A DNA stretch of 27,876 nt from Methanobacteriota archaeon (GCA_023436175.1 JAEZKE010000029.1:1-27876); one strand, 5' to 3'. Positions 1 to 7,475 are shown, counted from the first letter of the stretch. Notes: generated by a model from the sequence alone, not told the origin. Translations and numbers: made by a program.

Positions 1-485
1 ATTTCTACAACTTCTAAACTGCTTTTAGCTTTAGAATACCTTTCTAAAAGCTCTTCATTGAGCGTTAGAAAATGCGGTCCCCACTTGAACCCCGACATAA
101 TATCGGTAGCTATATCTTTAAATCCAATTATATAAAAACTTGCTGCAATTGCTTCAGCAGTAGATAATATGCATGGCTTTCCATAATTGGTTGGATTTGC
201 AGCAATTAGGAAAGGCAATGATCTGCTGTTTTTACCTGTTTTTAGTCTATAAGGGACTTTATCTAATCTCTTCCATGAACAATCAAGCCCTACAAGCCCT
301 TTTTCCATTATCGTCTCCCTATCTTCAACAGATAATGCTTTTTGGGAATATGGATCTAAAACAATTGCACCTGTAGGTAATTGATTTAATTTTGTAACTA
401 CTTTAACTTTTCCCTGTTTTCCAAGTTTAACTGTAGTACATTTTTTTCTGTCGCACTCTTCTGCATGATAAACAACGATTCTCAT
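1..485 (-). CDS. tsr3: Tsr3-family rRNA aminocarboxypropyltransferase (C-terminus cut by window edge)
   Basis: The reverse strand reads open from the ATG at 485 to the window edge: 161 codons beginning MRIVVYHAEECDRKKCT. It contains the family features LDPYSQKALSVED, GLVGLDCSW, LPFLIAANPTNYG and STAEAIAAS. Tsr3 (DUF367) transfers the 3-amino-3-carboxypropyl group of S-adenosylmethionine to a pseudouridine of small-subunit rRNA; the archaeal protein is thought to act on 16S rRNA late in 30S assembly. Archaeal members are usually around 165-180 residues, so only a short tail should lie outside the window. No clear Shine-Dalgarno precedes the ATG, so a leaderless or nearly leaderless transcript is likely. 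It is transcribed away from the cassette that starts at 776. Identification rests on recalled family motifs. Confidence 0.87.
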   Translation of the reverse strand, partial: MRIVVYHAEECDRKKCTTVKLGKQGKVKVVTKLNQLPTGAIVLDPYSQKALSVEDRETIMEKGLVGLDCSWKRLDKVPYRLKTGKNSRSLPFLIAANPTNYGKPCILSTAEAIAASFYIIGFKDIATDIMSGFKWGPHFLTLNEELLERYSKAKSSLEVVE

Positions 486-730
486 TTTCAAAACACACGT
501 TGAATTAGTTCTAGATAAATAACTATTTTAAATTTATTTCAATCTTTAAAAAAGAAACATTACTAATTATAATTTTTTGTTATATTAAATTTACCATTAT
601 TTGTTACTGTTGAATAATTTATCTAAACTAAACATGATGTAAATTTATAAATTTTTAAGTAATATAAAGGCCATATAAAATATGAAGATTAAATTAAGTA
701 CCTATTTGCAGATGATCCTGACAACGAGTT

Positions 731-756
731 TTATACATGTCATTTTAACATGATAA
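731..756. promoter_or_regulatory. Inverted repeat ahead of the 776 cassette
   Basis: The arms TTATACATGT (731-740) and ACATGATAA (748-756) are complementary apart from one bulged base. They lie just before the AGGAGGA ribosome binding site of the 776 gene. AT-rich TATA-like sequence (AATATAAAG, 661-669, and CATATAAAAT, 672-681) lies about 60-70 bases further up. The position fits an operator or a leader hairpin controlling the downstream cassette, but no regulator is identified. The rest of 486-730 is AT-rich and shows no gene. Confidence 0.3.
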
Positions 757-775
757 AAAGTTAGGAGGATTATTC

Positions 776-988
776 ATGAATAAAAAAACAAATCATTCGG
801 GACTAAATAACGCATTGAATTTTTTTATAGTTGATACTTTATATGGAAAGCATGTTTGTCTTTTCTTTTATGGTACAGAAATTCCTGAGGGATATTTCGC
901 CTACAAATCTAAACATGATCCTCTATCGTTCATCCACCCTCAAGATGAATGGTATGAGGGGTGCAATGGGGCACGAAAAAGCACTTAA
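776..988 (+). CDS. Small orphan protein of 70 residues, unknown
   Basis: A strong ribosome binding site (TTAGGAGGAT, 761-770) stands just before the ATG, which is the main support that this is translated. The product has 70 residues and no recognised domain. It is moderately aromatic (FF, LFFYG, DEWYEG) and has no signal peptide or clear membrane segment. Its end runs into the upstream region of the first SRPBCC gene, whose own ribosome binding site lies about 20 bases past this stop. It could be the surviving N-terminal piece of a longer gene, a leader peptide coupling translation to the SRPBCC gene, or a small orphan. I cannot assign a function. Confidence 0.45.
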   Translation: MNKKTNHSGLNNALNFFIVDTLYGKHVCLFFYGTEIPEGYFAYKSKHDPLSFIHPQDEWYEGCNGARKST

Positions 989-1020
989 TAATTAAAAGAA
1001 TGGAAAAGGAGTTGAAACAA

Positions 1021-1506
1021 ATGGCAGATGAAAAAGAATTAACCATTACACGAGGCGTCGATGCACCGCGTGAAGTTGTATGGAAAGCATGGACTGATCC
1101 TGATATGTTCATGCAGTGGTGGGGGCCCAAAGATTTTACGTCCCCAGTTTCTAAGGTTGATCTCAGGGTGGGGGGTGAATATTTCAACTGTATGCGATCG
1201 CCTGATGGTCAAGATTTCTGCAGCAAAGGAGTTTATCGCGAGATCGTCGAACCAGAACGCTTGGTTATGACAGATTCCTTCGCTGATAATGAAGGAAATA
1301 CAGTTCCAGCGACACACTACGGAATGGGTGCAGACTTTCCAATGGAAATGCAAATCCGGGTGACATTTGAAGAAGAAGGAGATAAGACTAAACTCACGGT
1401 GAACCATTCAGACGTTACAAATCTTAGTGAGACAGAATTAAGTGATATGCAGCAGGGATGGAACGAATCACTGGATAAACTCGCCAAACTTCTGGCGAAA
1501 ATTTGA
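1021..1506 (+). CDS. SRPBCC / AHSA1-like protein, first copy
   Basis: The protein has 161 residues with the START-like fold signature of the AHSA1 group: TITRGVDAPREVVWKAWTD at the N-terminus, then QWWGPKDF, VGGEYFNCMRSPDG, GVYREIVEPERLVMTD, and a closing helix starting near GWNESLDKLAKLL. These proteins have a helix-grip cavity that binds hydrophobic ligands; in bacteria they often sit beside VOC-fold proteins and ArsR-type regulators. The exact ligand is unknown. The start at 1021 is chosen because AAAAGGAG (1004-1011) lies at the right distance and the family normally begins a few residues before the TITR strand; an in-frame GTG at 961 would add 20 unrelated residues. A second, diverged family member follows 39 bases downstream. 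Confidence 0.88.
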   Translation: MADEKELTITRGVDAPREVVWKAWTDPDMFMQWWGPKDFTSPVSKVDLRVGGEYFNCMRSPDGQDFCSKGVYREIVEPERLVMTDSFADNEGNTVPATHYGMGADFPMEMQIRVTFEEEGDKTKLTVNHSDVTNLSETELSDMQQGWNESLDKLAKLLAKI

Positions 1507-1545
1507 ATAGAAATAAAATTTGTTTATATTAATGGAGGTGTTAAC

Positions 1546-2037
1546 TTGGTAAATAATAAAACAGAAATTATTGCAGAACCTGGAAAGCAAGAACTTTTTA
1601 TTATAAGAGAATTTGGTGCGCGTCGTGAGCTTGTTTTTAAAGCGTTTACAGATCCGGATCTTTATGTTCAGTGGCTTGGACCACGAGGACTTGAAATGAC
1701 TCTTGAAACATTTGAACCGAGAAGCGGCGGATCCTGGAGGTATATTCAAAAAGATCATGAAGGGAATGAGTTTGCATTTCATGGAGTGAACCATGAGGTT
1801 ACAGCTCCTGAAAGAATTATTGGCACATTTGAGTTTGAAGGGCTTCCAGAGTCAGGACATGTTATTCTAGAAACGGCGAGATTTGAGGAATTATCTGATG
1901 ATAAAACAAAGTTAACATCTCAATCTGTCTTCCAGTCAGTTGAGGATCGTGATGGGATGCTTATGTCTGGCATGGAAGAGGGAATTAATGATTCTTATAA
2001 TCGTCTTGATGAGCTGCTGGAAAAGATACAAAAGTAG
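1546..2037 (+). CDS. SRPBCC / AHSA1-like protein, second copy
   Basis: The protein has 163 residues and the same architecture as its upstream neighbour: LFIIREFGARRELVFKAFTD, QWLGPRGLEM, SGGSWRYI, FHGVNHEV, PERIIGTFEFEG, and a C-terminal helix starting near GINDSYNRLDELL. The initiation codon is TTG at 1546, supported by GGAGGTG (1534-1540) five bases ahead; no better ATG exists near the family's expected start. The two copies are clearly diverged, so this is an old duplication or a pair transferred together rather than a recent tandem copy. The likely role is binding or shielding a small hydrophobic ligand in the cytoplasm. It is followed after 20 bases by a VOC-family gene, which suggests one transcript. 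Confidence 0.87.
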   Translation: MVNNKTEIIAEPGKQELFIIREFGARRELVFKAFTDPDLYVQWLGPRGLEMTLETFEPRSGGSWRYIQKDHEGNEFAFHGVNHEVTAPERIIGTFEFEGLPESGHVILETARFEELSDDKTKLTSQSVFQSVEDRDGMLMSGMEEGINDSYNRLDELLEKIQK

Positions 2038-2057
2038 ATAGATAAAGGAGGAGTTAA

Positions 2058-2534
2058 ATGCAAAAAATCGTACCATTCTTATGGTTTGAAGATAGTAAAG
2101 CTGAGGAGGCGGTCAATTTTTATACCTCAATCTTTAATGATTCTAAGATAATAAACAAAATGTACTATGGCGAAGCCGGCCCGGGTCCGGAAGGATCGGT
2201 TATGTCAGTGACTTTCCAGCTCGAAGGACAAGAATTTTATGCATTAAATGGTAATCCACAATTCAAATTTACTGAAGCCATATCGATGTTTGTAAACTGC
2301 AAAACGCAGAAAGAAGTGGATGAATTGTGGGGGAAACTTTTAGAGGGGGGAATAGAGATGGGACCTGGTTGGGTTAAGGATAAATTTGGCCTGGCCTGGC
2401 AGATCGTGCCCACCATTTTAGGGGAGTATTTAAGTGATCCAGATCCGGAAAAATCTCAGAGAGTAATGCAGACCATGATGCAAATGAATAAACTGGACGT
2501 AGAAAAATTAAAACAGGCATATAAAGGTAAATAA
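2058..2534 (+). CDS. VOC-superfamily protein, PhnB / 3-demethylubiquinone methyltransferase-like
   Basis: The protein has 158 residues and begins QKIVPFLWFEDSKAEEAVNFYTSIF, the usual opening of the PhnB-like group once labelled 3-demethylubiquinone-9 3-methyltransferase. Later motifs are VTFQLEGQEFYALNG, SMFVNCKTQKEVDELW, GWVKDKFGLAWQIVP and a C-terminal SQRVMQTMMQMNKLD, where family members often have a helix reading ...AMMQMKKLDIA. The methyltransferase label is historical; these are paired beta-alpha-beta-beta-beta metal-binding folds related to glyoxalase and dioxygenases, and the reaction here is unknown. AAAGGAGGAG (2045-2054) is a near-perfect ribosome binding site. Pairing with AHSA1 proteins is common in bacteria. 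Confidence 0.87.
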   Translation: MQKIVPFLWFEDSKAEEAVNFYTSIFNDSKIINKMYYGEAGPGPEGSVMSVTFQLEGQEFYALNGNPQFKFTEAISMFVNCKTQKEVDELWGKLLEGGIEMGPGWVKDKFGLAWQIVPTILGEYLSDPDPEKSQRVMQTMMQMNKLDVEKLKQAYKGK

Positions 2535-2535
2535 C

Positions 2536-2600
2536 CCTGTTTTTCCATATTTGCATGAGAATCTAATTTTTTTTACAGGAATTTGTTTAAAAAAAACAGG
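2536..2600 (+). terminator. Possible terminator after the VOC gene
   Basis: A run of eight T (2567-2574) lies in the 74-base gap after the VOC stop codon. It is enclosed by a long-range inverted repeat, CCTGTTTTT (2536-2544) and AAAAACAGG (2592-2600). T-runs are sufficient for archaeal intrinsic termination. If real, the hydrolase that follows has its own promoter or is reached by read-through. Confidence 0.35.
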
Positions 2601-2608
2601 AATAAAAT

Positions 2609-3415
2609 ATGATTAAAAGAGAAGGTGAATATGCCAACGTGAATGGAATGAAAATGTATTATGAAGTTTCTGGCAATGGTGATCCACTAATCGTATTGCA
2701 CGGTGCTTATATGAACATAATATCAATGGGGGAAATAATTCCCATGCTCGCTAGGACCCGCAAGGTTTACGCGCTCGAATTCCAGGGCCATGGCCGGACC
2801 ACTGACATCGATCGCTCTATCACATATCCGAACCTTGCAGATGATGTAGCTGCTTTTATGGGCGAGGTAGGTCTTAAGAAATCTGATGTATTCGGTTATT
2901 CCATGGGTGCTGAGGCCGGATTGCAACTAGCCATCCGCTACCCAGAGAAGGTAAATAAACTTATATTTTGCTCAGGTGCCTACGATCTTGAAGGTTGGCA
3001 GCCGGAGTTCAAGAACTTCATTCCACAAATGACTGTAGAAACGTTTGTCAATATGCCACTTGCTGAAGACTATCGTAAGCTTGCCCCTAATCCCGATGGT
3101 TTTCCCGCACTTGTGGAGAAGCTGATAGCTCTCGAAAAGGAGCCGATGGCATGGGAAGAAGATGTTAAAAAATTGAAAACCCCCGTGTTGATCATAGCTG
3201 GTGATGCAGACGGTGCAACACTCGAACATACAGTAGCTATGTTTCGGTTGCTCGGCGGTGGTATTATGGGCGATATGGACAAGCCATTGTCGAATTCACG
3301 TCTTGCTGTTATGCCGGCAACATCTCATACAGCCGTCATTACTCAGACCGATCTTTTAACCGCTTTCATTGAACCTTTCCTGAAAGAAGAAACACCAAAG
3401 GGATTTTTTGAATAG
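2609..3415 (+). CDS. Alpha/beta-hydrolase
   Basis: The protein has 268 residues of the classical alpha/beta-hydrolase fold with no signal peptide. The oxyanion-hole motif is HGAY (31-34). The nucleophile elbow GYSMG places the serine at residue 98. The acid is Asp199 or Asp201 in IIAGDADG, and the histidine is His240 in ATSHTAV. The family includes esterases, haloperoxidase-like enzymes and C-C hydrolases; sequence alone does not tell the substrate. The region between the nucleophile and the acid (WQPEFKNF to AWEEDV) is the expected lid. Only a weak CAGGA precedes the ATG. The gene reads as more GC-rich than its surroundings (for example GGGCCATGGCCGG near 2784), like the SRPBCC genes, which suggests a shared foreign origin. 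Confidence 0.87.
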   Translation: MIKREGEYANVNGMKMYYEVSGNGDPLIVLHGAYMNIISMGEIIPMLARTRKVYALEFQGHGRTTDIDRSITYPNLADDVAAFMGEVGLKKSDVFGYSMGAEAGLQLAIRYPEKVNKLIFCSGAYDLEGWQPEFKNFIPQMTVETFVNMPLAEDYRKLAPNPDGFPALVEKLIALEKEPMAWEEDVKKLKTPVLIIAGDADGATLEHTVAMFRLLGGGIMGDMDKPLSNSRLAVMPATSHTAVITQTDLLTAFIEPFLKEETPKGFFE

Positions 3416-3570
3416 ACCATAAAAAGATAGATATTAATGGATTTCTGGACATACGAAGGAAAATCAGCTTAATCTTGTAACAGACAGATTTTCTAAAGAA
3501 TTGGGTGAACATTAATGAGCTAAAAGGCTGGAATGTCTTTACATGAAAATAGTAATGGCGAAAATAGATT

Positions 3571-4422
3571 ATGGCAAAGATTGAAAAAAGAAAAGAATTA
3601 AAGGGGAATATTGGGGCCTCATCTAAAAGATCTCCCTTAAAATTTTTTATATTAGTTTATGCTCTTTCTATTCCACTTTGGGTGATTAATGCAGTTTTCC
3701 CGATTAAGCTTCCAGTGGATAATCTTCCCGTGACAGACATTGTGGCCACTTTTTCCCCTATGATAACAGCATCTATCCTTGTGTACAGGGAAGAGAAACT
3801 TTTAGGAGTAAAGAATCTCTTAAAAAGAGCATTCGATTATAAGAGGATCACGAAAAAATTATGGTATGTTCCCATCATTTTGTTGCTCCCTTTTATCTAC
3901 GTGTTAACTTATGTGGTAATGCGTTTAGCAGGACTACCGGTCCCAACTGTTTGGAACCCGCCCATTCTGACACCACTTCTCTTTATCGCGTTCTTTTTTG
4001 CTGCTGCAGGTGAAGAGCTTGGCTATACTGGATATGTTACTGATCCTATGCAAGCCAGATACACCGCACTGACAGCCAGCCTCATCATTGGGTTAATCCA
4101 TGGGGTATGGCATTTTCCGTCGGAGATTTCAATCGGGCAGAGCCTGGGATTGATTATATGGGGAGGAGTTATACTGGCCGTTAGTTTCCGAATTTTAACG
4201 GTATGGCTCTATAACAACACTGGAAAAAGCGTATTTGCAGCCATACTCTTTCATGCCGTGACAAATACTGGAAGAAGCATATTTCCAGGTACTCGTTCAG
4301 CTTTCGAACTGGGCGATGGGGCTATCGGCTATGGGCTCATTACTATCACGGCTCTAATCGTGGTGTTCTTATGGGGATCAAAGACATTGGCACGATTCAG
4401 GTATGCCCGTTCAGGGACCTAA
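3571..4422 (+). CDS. CPBP-family intramembrane protease, variant motif 1
   Basis: The protein has 283 residues and several membrane segments (about 24-44, 57-72, 98-118, 133-147, 164-180, 191-212 and 253-268). It has the three CPBP/Abi motifs: AAGEELGYTGY with the paired glutamates at 148-149, GLIHGVWHF with histidines at 177 and 181, and LFHAVTNT with His228 and Asn232. These residues form the metal and catalytic site of this Rce1-related family, which cleaves or modifies membrane-embedded substrates and includes bacteriocin-immunity proteins. The usual EExxxR arginine is replaced by Thr153; GYTG variants occur in the family, so activity is not excluded. No good ribosome binding site is seen before this ATG, and 155 bases of apparently non-coding sequence separate it from the hydrolase. 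Confidence 0.85.
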   Translation: MAKIEKRKELKGNIGASSKRSPLKFFILVYALSIPLWVINAVFPIKLPVDNLPVTDIVATFSPMITASILVYREEKLLGVKNLLKRAFDYKRITKKLWYVPIILLLPFIYVLTYVVMRLAGLPVPTVWNPPILTPLLFIAFFFAAAGEELGYTGYVTDPMQARYTALTASLIIGLIHGVWHFPSEISIGQSLGLIIWGGVILAVSFRILTVWLYNNTGKSVFAAILFHAVTNTGRSIFPGTRSAFELGDGAIGYGLITITALIVVFLWGSKTLARFRYARSGT

Positions 4423-4514
4423 AGCAGTTATAATTAGAGAACATCAAGAAAAGACAAATTATTGGGAAAATTTTAAAATTTGGGAGATTAACAAATACAA
4501 AAATAAAATTTAGA

Positions 4515-4522
4515 TTTTTTTT
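4515..4522 (+). terminator. T-run terminator between convergent genes
   Basis: Eight consecutive T follow the CPBP protease gene (stop at 4420-4422) and end just before the last codons of the convergent chelatase gene. It is the only strong T-run in this 102-base gap and fits archaeal termination of the plus-strand transcript. Confidence 0.4.
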
Positions 4523-4524
4523 AA

Positions 4525-6672
4525 TTAGAGAACTGATCTTTCCTGCTCAACAATCTGTGATACAACACATTTTGGATTTTTAATATCTTCCAGGTCATAA
4601 TAACGTCCGCCAGATGCCAGTGCAAGTTCCATATTCATATCTCGTCCGTATTTAACTGATCTTTCAAAATTTACAATGATGGTATGTATATCGTTTTCCT
4701 TCAAGTCTGAAGCAATTTTTAGGGCATCCTCATCAGGTCTGTTATTAATACCTACATTAGGCATGCCGTCTGTTAATACGAGCATCATGGGCACGAATTC
4801 ATCCTTAAATTTTTCCTTTTTAAGAAGTTCTAACCCTTTTTTGAGTCCAGATGCAAGGGGAGTGGTTCCTCCTACCCTTATGTTATCAATATGTTCTTTA
4901 AAGGAAGAAGCCCTTTTAGTGGTTGGGATTATAATTTCAGCTTCCTGGCCTTTAAATCCAATAACACTTATTTTATCATTATGGCGGTTTATATCTTCAA
5001 TTAATTGGTTTAAAATACCTTTAATTTTATTTGCTTTCCTTTGTGAAAACATAGATCCACTTATGTCTACTACAAGAGCTATCGATGCTCTTGCACCATG
5101 TTTTCTAACTTTATGGCGTATATGTTCATTTTTAACATTAATACAGCCCTTAGATTTAATTGCAGCGGCTCTTAAAGTTGCATCTATCGCTATATCATTT
5201 GAAATATTTTTAGGAATCTTACTTTTTATATATTTTCCCTTTTGAGTTTTTGAATCGACTCTCTTTCCATACAGTCTATTCTTTTTTTTACCTTTCATTT
5301 TAAGGAGCTTTTTTATATCAATTTCCTCATCATCGGGATCTACAGAATCTCCTTCTTCTTCAATACTTTTTAATTTCATTCCTTTTTTTTCTTTTTCAGG
5401 ATTTTCAGACTGTTCAACGGGATTGGGGGCAATACTTACATTACTCTCCTCTTCGGGAGATTCATCTTCATCAGCATTGGTTTCTTCCTGATTTTCTTCA
5501 GTTTCAGGGTTTGAATTGCTATCATCCTCATTTTGTCCTTCTTGAGATTGATCGCCATCATCACTGGTTTTTTCACCCTGATTTTCTTCATTTTCAGAAT
5601 TTCCATCGCTATTATCCTGTTCTTCTTGGGTTTGATCTTCATCTTCTTTTTGTTCGTCTTCTACATCTGAAATTGCTTTTTCTAATTTTTCTTTGATCTT
5701 TTTTTGATCGTATGATTTTTGAAGCCTTTCTCCAAGTACAAGTATCATAGCTTCTTCAACATCGTTATAATCAACTGTTAAACGCTTATTATAAGCAGCA
5801 ATAGTTTTCGATGTTTTTAATATTGCAATATCTGCCCTATGGCCATCGACACCCATATCAACACAGACATGTGCTATTATTTTCATTATCTCAGGAGAAA
5901 CTTTAACATTTTTGAGTAAGTCTCTAGCATTTAAAATATTGTCCAATATTCCTTTTTGTAATGGTTCGAATTTCTCTTTAAAAGTTGTAGGATCTCTTTC
6001 AAATTCCTCCCTTCTTGCCATTATTTCAACACGGTCTTCTATGTTCATGATGCTGTGTACTATGATGTGCAGGCCAATTCTATCGGAAAGCTGCGGTCTG
6101 AGTTCACCTTCCGCGGGATTCATTGTTCCAACTAATATAAATTTAGATGGATGGGATACAGAGATTCCTTCCCTTTCTACAACATTTATTCCATATGCAG
6201 CAGCATCTAACAGGACATCTACTAAATTATCATCAAGAAGGTTAATTTCGTCGATATAAAGTATATTTCTATTGGCTTCTGCTAATATTCCCGGCTCTAA
6301 AGCTCGGGTACCTTCTTTTAGGGCTTTTTCAATGTTTATTGATCCCACTACTCGATCTTCTGTAGAACCAAGTGGAAGTTCTACTACTTTCATTTTTTTC
6401 TCTTCTACTTCTGCGCTATCTGATCTACATGTTTCACATGCAGATTCTTTATCATCTGGATCGCAGTTGAATAGGCATCCTTTTACTACCTTAATTGATG
6501 GTAAAAGGTCTGCAAGTGCTCTTACTGCTGTAGTTTTACCAGTACCCTTATCTCCTTTGATAAGGACTCCGCCGATCCCCGGATTTATAGCATTTAATAT
6601 AAGCGCTTTTTTAACGTTTTCCTGACCTACAATTGCTGAGAATGGAAAAATAAGGTTTTTCAATGGTCTCAC
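4525..6672 (-). CDS. Mg/Co-chelatase-type AAA+ and VWA fusion (ChlI-ChlD like)
   Basis: The protein has 715 residues. An N-terminal AAA+ module has Walker A GDKGTGKTT (40-48), Walker B ILYIDEINLL (137-146) and the sensor/arginine region GTMNPAEGELRPQLSDRIG (182-200). A four-cysteine insert (Cys66, 70, 79, 82) could bind metal. Residues about 335-450 are a low-complexity acidic linker. The C-terminal VWA domain has the MIDAS residues DISGS (536-540), GGTT (601-604) and LTDGM (633-637). This is the ATPase motor of metal insertion into tetrapyrroles; in methanogens, which lack chlorophyll, the likely partner is a CobN/ChlH-type large subunit for cobalt, but none is in the window. The start codon is GTG at 6672; the protein could also begin slightly downstream, as the ribosome binding site is weak. 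Confidence 0.88.
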   Translation of the reverse strand: MRPLKNLIFPFSAIVGQENVKKALILNAINPGIGGVLIKGDKGTGKTTAVRALADLLPSIKVVKGCLFNCDPDDKESACETCRSDSAEVEEKKMKVVELPLGSTEDRVVGSINIEKALKEGTRALEPGILAEANRNILYIDEINLLDDNLVDVLLDAAAYGINVVEREGISVSHPSKFILVGTMNPAEGELRPQLSDRIGLHIIVHSIMNIEDRVEIMARREEFERDPTTFKEKFEPLQKGILDNILNARDLLKNVKVSPEIMKIIAHVCVDMGVDGHRADIAILKTSKTIAAYNKRLTVDYNDVEEAMILVLGERLQKSYDQKKIKEKLEKAISDVEDEQKEDEDQTQEEQDNSDGNSENEENQGEKTSDDGDQSQEGQNEDDSNSNPETEENQEETNADEDESPEEESNVSIAPNPVEQSENPEKEKKGMKLKSIEEEGDSVDPDDEEIDIKKLLKMKGKKKNRLYGKRVDSKTQKGKYIKSKIPKNISNDIAIDATLRAAAIKSKGCINVKNEHIRHKVRKHGARASIALVVDISGSMFSQRKANKIKGILNQLIEDINRHNDKISVIGFKGQEAEIIIPTTKRASSFKEHIDNIRVGGTTPLASGLKKGLELLKKEKFKDEFVPMMLVLTDGMPNVGINNRPDEDALKIASDLKENDIHTIIVNFERSVKYGRDMNMELALASGGRYYDLEDIKNPKCVVSQIVEQERSVL

Positions 6673-6876
6673 CGTTTAATATTGTAAAATAATTTTAATT
6701 ATTGAATCAGAACCTTCTTTACTTAATACATAATAATTTGATCCATAAATACATTATTAATAATACTAGTTTGACATACAATTGGAGGTTATTTAGAAAT
6801 TTAAGGAAAAATCAGGTGGAATTGATTATCATAAATAATAAATAATACAACTAACATAAGCAAAATTGGTGATAAT

Positions 6877-7032
6877 ATGTGTACAGTCGGAGGACCAATG
6901 GCAGATATTAAACTGAAAAAGCTTAAAACAAAAAGATATCGGTGTAGGGATTGTGGAAACGAGTTTAAGGGGCTTGGAAAAAGAGTAATATGTCCGTCAT
7001 GTCAGTCAGAGAACGTAGAAGCATTGGAATAA
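6877..7032 (+). CDS. 51-residue zinc-ribbon protein
   Basis: The ATG at 6877 follows GGTGAT (6868-6873), the same ribosome binding site arrangement used by the S3Ae and hisC genes here. The product is 51 residues, ends at TAA 7030-7032, and has two CxxC knuckles: YRCRDCGNEF (Cys23, Cys26) and VICPSCQSEN (Cys39, Cys42). This is a rubredoxin-like zinc ribbon with a basic N-terminal stretch (KLKKLKTKRYR). A second ATG at 6898, preceded by GGAGG (6889-6893), is an alternative start that keeps the whole zinc ribbon. The role is unknown; such minimal ribbons bind nucleic acid or act as small subunits. Its last 43 bases overlap the next gene, which suggests coupled translation. Confidence 0.75.
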   Translation: MCTVGGPMADIKLKKLKTKRYRCRDCGNEFKGLGKRVICPSCQSENVEALE

Positions 7033-7475
7033 CTGTAGATGACGTTTTATTTTTAATAGGCGAATCTGGAGAATTAGGCATCGTAAAGGCTGGAGAAAAA
7101 AAGCAGATATTTATAGGTATGCCGGATAAAGAAGAAATAGTTATTTTTCTTGAGCCAGAAGATATAATAGCAGTTTCTGCATTTGAAAATAGTAAAAAAG
7201 CTGAAAAAGGAATAAGGAGCATGCTTTATTTACTTAGAGAATTAAATTTTCCCATTACAGTTCTTCCGGAAAATCATCCAACTTCGGGCAGGCTTCCAAT
7301 GGTTGTAGCGGCAGGAGATCGCATTAACTTGAGTTGTAGTATAGTTCCAGGTACTCATCCAGAACAGGATATATTATGTGCATGTGATGATCTTTCAGAT
7401 ACGCAAATAACGGCATCAAACGATGGTGTTGAAGTTGAAGGGACTGTTAGAAAAATCAAAATTGAGAAGTTTTGA
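6990..7475 (+). CDS. Hypothetical archaeal protein, 161 residues
   Basis: The product is soluble, with beta-rich segments (VDDVLFLIGESGELGIVKAG, KQIFIGMPDKEEIVIFLEP, PITVLPENHP, NLSCSIVPGT) and two cysteines near the end in DILCACDDL. No signal peptide or membrane segment is present. Homologues appear to be confined to methanogens, as far as I recall, and I cannot place the family with certainty. The ORF can start at ATG 6990 or 6999, both inside the zinc-ribbon gene and in another frame; after residue 4 no in-frame ATG occurs until well inside the conserved-looking part, so an overlap with the upstream gene is almost unavoidable. The two are probably one transcriptional unit. Confidence 0.7.
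   Translation: MSVMSVRERRSIGITVDDVLFLIGESGELGIVKAGEKKQIFIGMPDKEEIVIFLEPEDIIAVSAFENSKKAEKGIRSMLYLLRELNFPITVLPENHPTSGRLPMVVAAGDRINLSCSIVPGTHPEQDILCACDDLSDTQITASNDGVEVEGTVRKIKIEKF

Noticed and set aside
1039..1407. A 122-residue minus-strand frame opposite the first SRPBCC gene
   Set aside because: Antisense shadow of a clear family protein with no ribosome binding site.
3416..3570. Possible gene remnant between the hydrolase and the first CPBP gene
   Set aside because: Only very short frames with many stops; no recognisable peptide on either strand.
4431..4533. Repeated TAATTAGAGAAC at 4431-4442 and 4522-4533, a possible target-site duplication
   Set aside because: The two copies bracket only about 80 bases of intergenic DNA with no element inside, and the second lies in the stop-codon end of the chelatase gene; AT-rich chance repeat is more likely.
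4676..5245. A 189-residue open frame on the plus strand inside the chelatase gene
   Set aside because: It lies antisense to a fully conserved VWA domain, has no ribosome binding site, and its hydrophobic composition is the expected mirror of the coding strand.
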